From assembly GCA_051893555.1 (NCBI GenBank), contig JBJFHL010000088.1, positions 20,234-84,233 on the forward strand: 64,000 nucleotides of DNA. The letters run 5' to 3'. Of this stretch, positions 7,229-15,220 are shown in pieces. The notes beneath the pieces were generated by a model. It made no database searches and was not told the origin of the DNA. It was given only the letters and a program-made list of their open reading frames with translations. Source of the stretch: RGIG7179 sp051893555 (lineage in GTDB: Bacteria; Bacillota; Clostridia; Peptostreptococcales; Anaerovoracaceae). Made by a program: the position numbers and the translations under genes. Each line of letters opens with the position of its first letter. Positions within the stretch are counted from its first letter, which is position 1.

Positions 7229-8274
7229 ATATGAAAAAAATCACCATCGCTTTGGACATGAACGGATGTCCCAATCGCTGCAGACACTGCTGGATCGGAC
7301 ATTCTCCCAATGGACACCTGACAGAAGAAGATTTGAAATATGCAGCCGCGCAGTTTCGTCCGTATACCGATTGTCTGGAAGTATACGACTGGTACAGAGA
7401 GCCTGACTATCATGCGGATTACAAGCTGCGATGGGAGCTTTGTGAACAGCTTTCAGACAGGAAGCGGGAGCATTTCGAACTGGTCAGTGTCTGGCGTCTT
7501 GTCCGGGACAGAGCGTATGGCCCGTGGCTTTCCGATCTGGGACTGAAAGCAGCGCAGCTGACCCTGTTCGGTGGACGGGAGAAAACCGACCATTACACGG
7601 GGCGGAGAGGTGCATATCACGAAATTCTGGAGTCGGTGGATATTCTTCTGGAAAACGGAATTGCACCACGCTTTCAGATTTTCGTCAACAAGGATAATCT
7701 GGAGGAACTTCCTTTTCTCGAGGCACTGACAGAAGAACTGGAACTGGAGAAACGGTGCCGCGATATTGGCGGAACCTTTCAGCTTTTTCTTCATCAGGGT
7801 TCCTGCGACGGAGAAAATGAAAAGCTGTATGATATCCGGGTAACAGAGGACGACCTGCAGAAAATTCCGAGGAAGCTGGCTGACTGCACGCTGCAATACT
7901 TCGAAAAGCAATCCCTGCGCCAGGTGTTCGGGGAAACGGAGCAGTCGCTTTTCGATGCATTCCTCCACGACAGTTCCACCCAAAATCTGGTCAGTCCGAC
8001 ACCAACATTCTTTATAGACCGGAATTTCGACGTCTATCCCAATGTGGCGCCAACGGAAGAGTTCTGGCGGCTTGGCAATCTGAAAGTGGACGGGGCAGAG
8101 ACGATCCTGAAGCGCTACGGGGGAAACGAAAGTCCGGCCCAGCATGTCAGTGCCACAGTCCCGCTTTCCAAAATCGCAGCAGCCGTGGGGAATCCAAACA
8201 GCAAACGGTTATTTACAAGAGGGGATTATGCAGAATATCTGATGAATCAATATTGCCGGGAAAGAAAAAAGTGA
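7225..8274 (+). CDS. Radical SAM protein of unknown function
   Basis: A 349-residue enzyme with the radical SAM cluster motif CPNRCRHC (C15, C19, C22), which holds a 4Fe-4S cluster that cleaves S-adenosylmethionine. The barrel continues through LTLFGGREKTDHYTG and the segment near FQIFVNKDN. Near the C terminus, FFIDRNFDVYPNVAPTEEFW and RLGNLKVDG match the layout of a SPASM/twitch extension, but the cysteines that bind auxiliary clusters are missing. Its ATG overlaps the stop of the DUF4367 gene, so it is co-translated with a sigma/anti-sigma pair; it could modify a peptide or envelope component in response to that signal. The substrate is unknown. Confidence 0.8.
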   Translation: MNMKKITIALDMNGCPNRCRHCWIGHSPNGHLTEEDLKYAAAQFRPYTDCLEVYDWYREPDYHADYKLRWELCEQLSDRKREHFELVSVWRLVRDRAYGPWLSDLGLKAAQLTLFGGREKTDHYTGRRGAYHEILESVDILLENGIAPRFQIFVNKDNLEELPFLEALTEELELEKRCRDIGGTFQLFLHQGSCDGENEKLYDIRVTEDDLQKIPRKLADCTLQYFEKQSLRQVFGETEQSLFDAFLHDSSTQNLVSPTPTFFIDRNFDVYPNVAPTEEFWRLGNLKVDGAETILKRYGGNESPAQHVSATVPLSKIAAAVGNPNSKRLFTRGDYAEYLMNQYCRERKK

Positions 8275-8309
8275 AAAAGAACGAAATTGCCGGAAAAAGA
8301 GTAGTACTG

Positions 8310-8344
8310 CCTGGTGCAAAAATATTTGCACCAGGTGTTTTTTT
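8310..8344 (+). terminator. Rho-independent terminator
   Basis: CCTGGTGCAAA (8310-8320) and TTTGCACCAGG (8325-8335) form a perfect 11-bp stem followed by a run of seven T. It ends the sigma/radical SAM operon. Confidence 0.9.
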
Positions 8345-8354
8345 GTGCTATACT
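8326..8354 (+). promoter_or_regulatory. Sigma-A promoter embedded in the terminator
   Basis: TTGCAC (8326-8331), a 17-base spacer and TATACT (8349-8354). The -35 box lies inside the 3' arm of the preceding terminator hairpin. It should drive the ThiF/rhodanese/activator operon. Confidence 0.65.
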
Positions 8355-8398
8355 AAGGGCGGAATGAAGGAAAAAGAAAGAACGGAGGAGGCGAAAGT

Positions 8399-9208
8399 AT
8401 GGCATTTACAAGTGAGCAGCTGCAGCGTTATTCCAGGCATTTTGTGCTGCGTGAGATCGGTGTGGCAGGACAGAAGAAGCTCCTTTCTTCGAAGGTTTTG
8501 GTGATCGGCGCCGGTGCTCTGGGATCTGCGGCCATGATGTATCTGGCAGCAGCCGGCGTGGGCCGGATCGGAATTGCCGATGATGACCGGGTAGATCTGT
8601 CGAACCTGCAGAGGCAGGTGATCCACAGTACAGAAACCCTGGGTATGGAAAAGGTGGAGAGTGCAGCTGCATTTCTGAAGAGGCTCAATCCCGATGTGGA
8701 GACGGTTTTGTACCACGAAAGAATGACAGCAGATAATATAGAAGGAACCATTGCAGACTACGACTTTATCATTGATGCCACGGATCGGTTTCCGTCGAAA
8801 TTTCTCATCAATGATGCCTGCGTGCTGGCGGGCAAGCCGTATGCACATGCGGGAATCGTAAAGCTTCAGGGGCAGGTTATGACGTATGTCCCGGGAAAAG
8901 GGCCGTGCCTGCGGTGTCTGCTGCCCGAGGTCCCTTCGGATGACGGGATGATGACCTGTGCCCAGGCTGGGGTACTGGGTGCGGCTGTTGGAGTCCTTGG
9001 CAGCATACAGGCTGTAGAAGCAGTCAAGTATCTGCTGGGAATCGGACAGCTTCTAACCGGACGTGTGCTGTATTTCGACGGGCTGAACATGGAATTCCGG
9101 GAGATGGAGGCAGAGGCGGAAGCGGACTGCCCGGTCTGCGGCAGCCAGAAAGCGTTCTGCAGCGTGAAGGAAAACAGGACGGACTACGAGGTGCTGACAT
9201 GCGGCTAG
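8399..9208 (+). CDS. ThiF/MoeB/HesA-family adenylyltransferase
   Basis: A 269-residue E1-like enzyme that activates the C-terminal Gly-Gly of a small sulfur carrier protein by adenylation. Visible are the nucleotide-binding GAGALGSAA, the DLSNLQRQ segment, the catalytic-Cys region MTCAQAGVLGAAVGVLG, and two CxxC pairs (CLRC and CPVC) that bind structural zinc. The window contains a ThiS (39236-39430) with no ThiF beside it, so this enzyme may serve thiamine synthesis in trans; MoeB for molybdopterin is an equal alternative. It overlaps the downstream rhodanese gene, a usual sulfur donor partner for this family. Confidence 0.85.
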   Translation: MAFTSEQLQRYSRHFVLREIGVAGQKKLLSSKVLVIGAGALGSAAMMYLAAAGVGRIGIADDDRVDLSNLQRQVIHSTETLGMEKVESAAAFLKRLNPDVETVLYHERMTADNIEGTIADYDFIIDATDRFPSKFLINDACVLAGKPYAHAGIVKLQGQVMTYVPGKGPCLRCLLPEVPSDDGMMTCAQAGVLGAAVGVLGSIQAVEAVKYLLGIGQLLTGRVLYFDGLNMEFREMEAEAEADCPVCGSQKAFCSVKENRTDYEVLTCG

Positions 9209-9528
9209 AAGAGCGGGAAATGGATATCTGTGAATATCTGGAGCATCCTTTTGAGAATGCTCTTTTGCTGGATGTGCGCAGCAAGACCATGTTTTCTTTT
9301 GGGAGTCTGCCGGAAGCAGTGAATCTGCCTGTGGATGAGATCGGCAGGCTTTATGAGCTGCCGCGGGACAGAAAGATCTGTGTGTTCTGCCAGGCGGGGG
9401 AGATCAGCCGGCAGATCACGGAGCTCCTGCTGGATGCAGGCTATGATGCATACCATCTGGCCGGCGGTTATCGGGAATATATACAGAAGGTCATCGGACC
9501 GACGATGGGAGAGGAGACATCTGTATGA
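9199..9528 (+). CDS. Rhodanese-like sulfurtransferase
   Basis: A 109-residue single rhodanese domain. The active-site loop is CVFCQAGEISRQ, in which the second Cys is in the expected persulfide-carrying position; ALLLDVRSK and HLAGGY are the other typical markers. It would carry sulfur as a persulfide, here probably to the carrier protein activated by the upstream ThiF-like enzyme. The ATG at 9199 overlaps the previous stop; ATG at 9220, preceded by GAGCGGG, is an alternative start. The end overlaps the following regulator gene, so all three are one operon. Confidence 0.85.
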   Translation: MRLEEREMDICEYLEHPFENALLLDVRSKTMFSFGSLPEAVNLPVDEIGRLYELPRDRKICVFCQAGEISRQITELLLDAGYDAYHLAGGYREYIQKVIGPTMGEETSV

Positions 9529-10910
9529 AAGCGGAATATTATAAGAAGATTATTTACGAGCTGATCAATCTGGTGGACGAGGGCATCTATATCGTGGATA
9601 AAGAGGGAAAAGGCCTCTTTTATAACCACACTATGGCCGACCTGGAAAAGGTCAATGTGGAGGACGTGCTGGGGAAGAAATTCCACGAGGCCTTTCCGGA
9701 TTTTAATCTGGATGAGTCCACCATGTTTAAAGCGCTGAAAAAGAACGAATCCACCGTACGGCAGCAGCAGACCTATAAGAACCTTTACGGTAAGGAAGTC
9801 ACCACCATCAACAGCACGCTGCCGGTCATTGTAGATGGCGAAACGGTGGCGGCGATTGAAGTGGCCAAGGACATCACAGATATCCGGCAGATGTCCGATA
9901 AACTGATGGAACTGAGCGGGGAAGGAGGTCCCGCCAGAAAAGACGGAATCAAAAGATATTCCTTCGACGATCTTTATGGAGAGAGTGAGAATTTCCTGGA
10001 AGTGGTGAACCGGGCCAAGCGGGCAGCGGGCAATGATGCATCCGTCTTCATCTTCGGCGAGACAGGAACCGGAAAAGAACTGTTTGCCCAGAGCATTCAC
10101 TATGCCGGCGCCAGAAAGGACAAACCGTTCCTGGCACAGAACTGTGCGGCCATTCCGGAGCCGCTGCTGGAGGGCATGCTCTTCGGAACGGCCAAGGGCG
10201 GATTTACAGGGGCTGTGGACCGGGCAGGACTGTTTGAACAGGCAAACGGCGGCACGCTGCTTCTGGACGAGATCAGTGCCATGCCCTATGACCTGCAGAG
10301 CAAGCTGCTGCGGGTGCTGCAGGAAAACTATATCCGCCGGGTGGGCGGTATGAAGGACATCCCTGTGGATGTGCGAATTATCGCCACGGTAAACGAGCCG
10401 CCGGAGGATCTGATGGCCCACGGCAAGCTGCGAAAAGACCTGTATTATCGGCTGAACGTGGTGAACATCTCCATTCCACCCCTGCGGGAACGTGCGGGGG
10501 ATATCATCGTACTGGCAGAGCGGTTCCTGGAGAAACACAATAAACGATTCGGCAAGGAAATCTGGATGATCTCCGACGGTGCAGCCAGAAAGCTGAGGAG
10601 CTACGAGTATCCCGGAAATGTGCGGGAACTGGAAAACATCATTGAACAGGCGGTTTCCATGGCAGACCGGGAACATGTGCTGACAGAAAAACTGCTGACC
10701 ATGCCGGGCAGTGCGAAAAAAGGCCGGACAGCCGCACAGAAATACGATGTGCAGGTGCCTCTGGACGAATATCTGGATAATATTGAAAGTCAGATTATAA
10801 AGGAAGCAATGATCAACGCCGGCGGAAACATCAGCAAAGCTGCGGAATCCCTGCAGATCAAGCGGCAGACCCTGCAGCATAAACTGAAAAAGTATCATAT
10901 CATGGGATGA
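9525..10910 (+). CDS. Sigma-54-dependent activator (PAS-AAA-Fis), candidate regulator of ornithine degradation
   Basis: A 461-residue enhancer-binding protein. An N-terminal PAS sensor covers residues 1-120, the AAA+ domain has Walker A GETGTGKE (178-185) and Walker B LLLDEI (245-250), and a Fis-type helix-turn-helix (NISKAAESLQIKRQTLQHKL) closes the protein. The sigma-54 contact loop reads GGFTGA at 225-230 rather than the usual GAFTGA. The AUG overlaps the rhodanese stop behind a GGAGAGGAG site. The next promoter downstream is a near-perfect sigma-54 site driving ord-oraSE, so this is the likely activator. The PAS ligand is unknown. Confidence 0.85.
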   Translation: MKAEYYKKIIYELINLVDEGIYIVDKEGKGLFYNHTMADLEKVNVEDVLGKKFHEAFPDFNLDESTMFKALKKNESTVRQQQTYKNLYGKEVTTINSTLPVIVDGETVAAIEVAKDITDIRQMSDKLMELSGEGGPARKDGIKRYSFDDLYGESENFLEVVNRAKRAAGNDASVFIFGETGTGKELFAQSIHYAGARKDKPFLAQNCAAIPEPLLEGMLFGTAKGGFTGAVDRAGLFEQANGGTLLLDEISAMPYDLQSKLLRVLQENYIRRVGGMKDIPVDVRIIATVNEPPEDLMAHGKLRKDLYYRLNVVNISIPPLRERAGDIIVLAERFLEKHNKRFGKEIWMISDGAARKLRSYEYPGNVRELENIIEQAVSMADREHVLTEKLLTMPGSAKKGRTAAQKYDVQVPLDEYLDNIESQIIKEAMINAGGNISKAAESLQIKRQTLQHKLKKYHIMG

Positions 10911-10915
10911 AACGC

Positions 10916-10948
10916 AAAAAAGTTTGCATGCATAATGCAAACTTTTTT
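10916..10948. promoter_or_regulatory. 14-bp perfect inverted repeat: activator binding site and/or terminator
   Basis: AAAAAAGTTTGCAT (10916-10929) and ATGCAAACTTTTTT (10935-10948) around a 5-base loop. It begins six bases after the activator stop and ends in T6, so it can act as a terminator. It also lies about 170-200 bp upstream of the sigma-54 promoter, the usual distance for an upstream activating sequence. Both roles are possible. Confidence 0.65.
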
Positions 10949-11117
10949 GCATATGCTTCCCCAAAAACCGTAGTCTACAGACATTTTTCGACAGAAAGAA
11001 AAAATCGGGAGAATGGATTTTGTGAAAAAACACAAAAAATAAAGAAAAGCCGGAGAAAAAATGGATGGAAGGATCAATTTTGTGGAGAAAAAAGTATACA
11101 ATATCCATAAAAACCAG

Positions 11118-11133
11118 TGGCACGGGACTTGCT
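11118..11133 (+). promoter_or_regulatory. Sigma-54 (-24/-12) promoter of the ornithine operon
   Basis: TGGCAC (11118-11123), five bases, TTGCT (11129-11133). This matches the RpoN consensus at every key base, with GG and GC exactly one turn apart. The start of transcription would fall near 11144, about 70 bases before ord. Confidence 0.9.
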
Positions 11134-11212
11134 ATATATAATTATCGTAAATACAGTCTTACAAATACAAAATGCGAAAAATTAAATTTTTAGACAAAAG
11201 GAGAGAACGAAA

Positions 11213-12274
11213 ATGGAAAATGTAAAAGTAATCCTGTGGGGACTTGGCGCTATGGGCGGCGGAATCGGCAAGATGCTGACGAAGAAGAAGGGCGTTGACA
11301 TTGTTGGCGCAATCGACATCGGCGCTAAGCTGGGCAAGAGCCTGTACGAAGTAGTTCCTGGTATTGAAAGAGGAGACAGAGAAGACGTGATCGTCGGAAC
11401 TGCTGAAGAAGTCATCAAACCGGGCGCTGCTGACATCGTTGTTGTCTGCACCGACTCCTTCACTGCTAAAGTTTATGACAAGCTGGTTATGGTTATGGAA
11501 GCTGGCATGAACGTGATCACTTCCGCGGAAGAAATGGCTTATCCGCAGGCGCAGGAACCGGAACTGGCAAAGAAGCTGGACGAAATCGCCAAGAAGAACG
11601 GCGTAACCGTACTGGGAACCGGCATCAACCCTGGTCTGATCATGGACCTGCTGGTAATTCTGTGGACAGGTGCATGCGAATCTGTTGACCACATCGTTTC
11701 CAGACGTGTAAACAGCTTATCCCCGTTTGGTCCTGCTGTAATGGAAGAACAGGGCATCGGCATTACCGTAGATGAATTCAACGCAAGAAAAGCAGACGGC
11801 ACCATGGCTGGCCACGTTGGTTTCGCAGAATCCGTTGGCATGATCACAGACGCTCTGGGCTGGAAGCTGGAAAAATTCGAACAGGATATGGAACCGATCG
11901 TAACTGACGTTGACAGAAAGTCTCCTTATGGATTTGCTCCTGCAGGACACGTTGCCGGCGTAGCTATGAAGGGCTGGGGAACTGTTGACGGCGAAGTAAA
12001 GATCGAAATGGATCACCCGCAACAGATCGAACCGGAACAGGTTGGCGTACATACCGGTGACTATGTCATCATCAAGGGTACTCCGGACGTAAATATGTCC
12101 AACACACCGGAAATCGAAGGCGGTATCGGTACCATGGCTATGATCATGAACACCATTCCGCACGTAATCAATGCAAGACCTGGTCTGAAGACCATGATCG
12201 ATATCCCTGTTCCTAGAGCTATCATGGGCGACATGAGAGACCTGATCTGCGAAGAATGCAAGATCGTAAAATAA
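11213..12274 (+). CDS. ord: 2,4-diaminopentanoate dehydrogenase
   Basis: Oxidatively deaminates (2R,4S)-2,4-diaminopentanoate, the product of D-ornithine 4,5-aminomutase, to 2-amino-4-oxopentanoate with NAD(P)+. The 353-residue protein starts with a Rossmann motif GLGAMGGGIGKML (about residues 8-20) and resembles dihydrodipicolinate reductase-like dehydrogenases. AAAGGAGAG precedes the ATG. It is the first gene behind the sigma-54 promoter and is followed by oraS after 181 bases. The thiolase genes ortA and ortB that normally come next are absent from this window. Codon use is strongly biased compared with neighbours, suggesting high expression. Confidence 0.93.
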   Translation: MENVKVILWGLGAMGGGIGKMLTKKKGVDIVGAIDIGAKLGKSLYEVVPGIERGDREDVIVGTAEEVIKPGAADIVVVCTDSFTAKVYDKLVMVMEAGMNVITSAEEMAYPQAQEPELAKKLDEIAKKNGVTVLGTGINPGLIMDLLVILWTGACESVDHIVSRRVNSLSPFGPAVMEEQGIGITVDEFNARKADGTMAGHVGFAESVGMITDALGWKLEKFEQDMEPIVTDVDRKSPYGFAPAGHVAGVAMKGWGTVDGEVKIEMDHPQQIEPEQVGVHTGDYVIIKGTPDVNMSNTPEIEGGIGTMAMIMNTIPHVINARPGLKTMIDIPVPRAIMGDMRDLICEECKIVK

Positions 12275-12295
12275 TTCAGGGTATTATGGGTAACA

Positions 12296-12329
12296 GGAAG
12301 GGGTTTCGGTTCTGAAGCCGGCCCCTTCC
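12296..12329 (+). terminator. Intercistronic hairpin between ord and oraS
   Basis: GGAAGGGG (12296-12303) pairs with CCCCTTCC (12322-12329). No T-run follows, so it may be an attenuating or mRNA-stabilising hairpin rather than a terminator. It occupies the site where ortA-ortB are found in other ornithine fermenters. Confidence 0.5.
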
Positions 12330-12455
12330 CCTCAAAACATATCCGCAGGGCACTATCGGCTCTGCAGACCCCGATCGGGCGCAAAGCTTTATGCAAAGTT
12401 TTAAAAGTTTAAAAGTGTATCGGGAAATATAAAATGAGTAAGGGAGAAAAAAAGG

Positions 12456-12818
12456 ATGAAAAGAGCTGACGATTTCGAACAGAGAAGACAGCATATCGCA
12501 AACCTTTCTGACGAAGAATTATATAACAAGTTCTGGGATTTAACCGCACAGGTTGTAGATCCGCTGCTGGAACTGGGCAGAAAGAACACCACACCTTCCG
12601 TTGAAAGAGCCGTTTTACTGAGAATGGGCGTATCCTCTCTGGATACCCAGAAAATCGTGGAAGGCTGCATGGACAGAGGCCTGATGGGTCATGGCGCTGG
12701 CCACGTGGTTTACAAGATTTCCAAAGAAAAGGGCATCTCCATCCGGGAAGCCAGCATCAAACTGGCGCAGGGCGAATACTGGGACGATGCAGTAGCACTG
12801 TTCAAGGGAGGTAAATAA
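12456..12818 (+). CDS. oraS: D-ornithine 4,5-aminomutase small subunit
   Basis: Small subunit of the adenosylcobalamin- and PLP-dependent enzyme that converts D-ornithine to (2R,4S)-2,4-diaminopentanoate. The 120-residue size and the sequence (for example DLTAQVVDPLLELGRKNTTP and GLMGHGAGHVVYK) fit OraS. The ribosome binding site of oraE, GGAGG, is formed by the last codons of this gene and only one base separates the stop from the oraE start, which should keep the two subunits in balance. Confidence 0.95.
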   Translation: MKRADDFEQRRQHIANLSDEELYNKFWDLTAQVVDPLLELGRKNTTPSVERAVLLRMGVSSLDTQKIVEGCMDRGLMGHGAGHVVYKISKEKGISIREASIKLAQGEYWDDAVALFKGGK

Positions 12819-12819
12819 G

Positions 12820-15036
12820 ATGGCAGATTTTGAACTGAAACCAAACGAAAAGTTAGACGTTAGAGAAATATTAAAGGATATCGACAAGTACGAGCCGAGA
12901 AGAAGAGGCTGGACCTGGAGAAAGCCGGCTGAAAACAAGAACATGGGACCTTTCGAATACCATGACATTTCCGAGCCGCTGAAGAACAGCGTAGGCCTGC
13001 CTCCTGCCAAGTACTTCGAAAACATCGACCCGCAGCCGATGCCGGTAATCACCACCGAAATCGCTTCCGGACGTTTCGAAGACGATATCCGCAGAATGAG
13101 AATGGCTGCATGGCATGGCGCTGACCATATCATGGTTATCCGTCACATGGGTCAGTCCCACATCGATGGCCTGATGGAAGGTACTCCGCAGGGTATCGGC
13201 GGTATTCCTGTAACCCGTAAGCAGGTAAGAGCACAGAGAAAGGCGCTGGACATCATCGAAGATGAAGTTGGCCGTCCAATCAACTATCATTCCTACGTTT
13301 CCGGCGTAGCAGGTCCGGACGTAGCTGTAATGTTTGCAGAAGAAGGTATCAACGGTGCGCATCAGGACCCTCAGTACAACGTTCTGTACAGAGACATCAA
13401 CTGCGTACGTTCCTTCGTAGATGCCTGCGAATCCAAGAAGATTCTGGCATGGGCAGGAATCCTGCAGATCGACGGTGCACACAATGCCAACGCAACTGCA
13501 AGAGAAGCATGGAAGGTAATGCCGGAACTGATCGTTCAGCATGCCATCAACTCCCTGTTCTCCGAAAAGGTTGGTATCGCTCCGGATCACATCGCTCTGT
13601 CCACCGTACCTCCGACAGCAACGCCGGCTCCTTGTATGTACATGGACCTGCCTTATGCAGTTGCTCTGCGTGACTTCTGCGGCAGATACAAGATGAGAGC
13701 ACAGCAGAACACCAAGTACATCTGCTCCTCCGTAAGAGAAGCAACGGTAACTCACGTAATGAACATGTTTATTTCCAAGCTGACCAGCGCAGATATCCAG
13801 TCCACCATTACGCCGGACGAAGGAAGAAACGTTCCTTGGCATATCTACAACATGGAAGCCTGCGACAACGCGAAACAGGCTCTCATCGGCATGGACGGCC
13901 TGATGGAAATGGTTGAACTGAAAAAAGACGGTCCGCTGAGAGAAATGGCTCGTGACATCAAGGAAAGAGCTGTTCTGTTCATGGAAGAAATCATCGAAGT
14001 AGGCGGTTACTTCCAGGCTGTTCAGGAAGGATTCTTCGTAGATTCTGCAAGATATCCGGAAAGAAACGGCGACGGTATTGCCCGTAAGATTGAAGGCGGC
14101 GTAGGCTATGGATACATCTTCGAAAGAGAAGAAGACTACATGGCTCCTGTAACTGCTCACTACGGCTACAACAACGTAGAGCAGTACGGCGGCGACCCTG
14201 AGAACCCATCCGCTCTGATCGGCGGCTGTACTTTCGAAGACAGAAGCAAGATCGTATTCATCGACGAGCTGGATGAAGAGGACTGCGTAGCACGCAGACT
14301 GGAAAAGGTTGAAAAGTACCTGGACGGCAAGGCAATCAAGCCGGAAATGGAATGGTGCGGAGACGGCGTGGTTCTCATGACCATGATGATCCCTGCAGAC
14401 GTAAGAACTGCAGAAGCTACCGCTCTGGAAATCGGCCGCAGACTGGGTCTGGAAAATCCGGAAGTAAACTCCAAGGAAATTATGCAGCAGGCAGAAGGTA
14501 CCAGAATCGAAATGAAGGGCAAGATTACCTTCGACGTAGATCCATCCACGCTGGAGATCCCGCCTGAACCACATCACCTGGACGATGCAACTCTGTACAA
14601 AGAGTTCGAAGAACATCCGATGGTAGTTGTATGCGGTACCGTTGGTGAAGATGAACACTCCGTAGGCTTACGTGAAATCATCAACATCAAGCACGGCGGT
14701 ATCGAAAAGTGGGGCATCAAGGTAAATTACCTGGGAACCTCCGTTCCGGTAGAAAAGCTGGTTGACGCTGCAATCGAACTGAATGCCAACGCAATCCTGG
14801 CTTCCACCATCATCTCTCATGACAATATTCACTATAAGAACATGAAGAGAATCAATGATCTGGCCATCGAAAAGGGTATTAGAGACAAGGTGATCATCGC
14901 TGCAGGCGGTACGCAGGTTATTCCGGAAGACGCTGTAAAGACCGGTATCGACGCTGGTTTCGGCAGAGACTCCCACGGTATCGATGTAGCTACCTTCCTT
15001 TGCGAAGAAGCACAGAGAAGAAGAGGCGAACTGTAA
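12820..15036 (+). CDS. oraE: D-ornithine 4,5-aminomutase large subunit
   Basis: Catalytic large subunit of ornithine aminomutase: a PLP-binding TIM barrel plus a C-terminal Rossmann-like B12 domain. The base-off cobalamin motif DxHxxG is seen as D611-E-H613-S-V-G616, where His613 would ligate cobalt. Lys624, eleven residues later, matches the spacing of the lysine that forms the resting-state imine with PLP in the Clostridium sticklandii enzyme. The length of 738 residues is normal. It works with OraS and needs D-ornithine from the racemase encoded downstream, and probably the GlmL-like protein for cofactor maintenance. Confidence 0.96.
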   Translation: MADFELKPNEKLDVREILKDIDKYEPRRRGWTWRKPAENKNMGPFEYHDISEPLKNSVGLPPAKYFENIDPQPMPVITTEIASGRFEDDIRRMRMAAWHGADHIMVIRHMGQSHIDGLMEGTPQGIGGIPVTRKQVRAQRKALDIIEDEVGRPINYHSYVSGVAGPDVAVMFAEEGINGAHQDPQYNVLYRDINCVRSFVDACESKKILAWAGILQIDGAHNANATAREAWKVMPELIVQHAINSLFSEKVGIAPDHIALSTVPPTATPAPCMYMDLPYAVALRDFCGRYKMRAQQNTKYICSSVREATVTHVMNMFISKLTSADIQSTITPDEGRNVPWHIYNMEACDNAKQALIGMDGLMEMVELKKDGPLREMARDIKERAVLFMEEIIEVGGYFQAVQEGFFVDSARYPERNGDGIARKIEGGVGYGYIFEREEDYMAPVTAHYGYNNVEQYGGDPENPSALIGGCTFEDRSKIVFIDELDEEDCVARRLEKVEKYLDGKAIKPEMEWCGDGVVLMTMMIPADVRTAEATALEIGRRLGLENPEVNSKEIMQQAEGTRIEMKGKITFDVDPSTLEIPPEPHHLDDATLYKEFEEHPMVVVCGTVGEDEHSVGLREIINIKHGGIEKWGIKVNYLGTSVPVEKLVDAAIELNANAILASTIISHDNIHYKNMKRINDLAIEKGIRDKVIIAAGGTQVIPEDAVKTGIDAGFGRDSHGIDVATFLCEEAQRRRGEL

Positions 15037-15059
15037 AAAATTCGACGAAGTCTTTCAAG

Positions 15060-15088
15060 GGGCTGGGCATTTGCCCGGCCCTTTTTTC
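15060..15088 (+). terminator. Rho-independent terminator after oraE
   Basis: GGGCTGGGC (15060-15068) pairs with GCCCGGCCC (15073-15081) with one G-T pair, followed by T6. It probably lowers rather than abolishes transcription into the accessory genes, because no clear new promoter follows. Confidence 0.8.
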
Positions 15089-15115
15089 AGATAATATAAG
15101 CCACATAAAAGCAAC

Positions 15116-15131
15116 TCGTGCCATGGCACGA
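15116..15131. promoter_or_regulatory. 16-bp perfect palindrome upstream of the glmL-like gene
   Basis: TCGTGCCATGGCACGA is its own reverse complement. Located 90 bases before the glmL-like start, it could be an operator for a dimeric regulator; there is no other support. Confidence 0.35.
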
Positions 15132-15220
15132 AACCTGAAGATCGAAAACAATCTGCCGCAGCAGGCAGAAGAAAATAGATGAAAATTGACAGATAACTGA
15201 GAAAAAAGCGAGGTAGTACA

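Noticed and set aside
9468..11123. 551-codon open frame opposite the sigma-54 activator
   Set aside because: Antisense to a clear enhancer-binding protein and runs through its downstream control region; no motif.
12871..14658. 595-codon open frame on the strand opposite oraE
   Set aside because: It lies fully antisense to a well-identified gene; the length follows from the strongly biased codon use of oraE, and the product has no recognisable motif.
15107..15129. Sigma-54-like TGGCAC...TTGC on the minus strand
   Set aside because: Spacing between the two elements is two bases too short and no gene lies downstream on that strand.
15187..15215. TTGACA upstream of the glmL-like gene as a promoter
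   Set aside because: No -10 element at acceptable distance; the only candidate overlaps the ribosome binding site.
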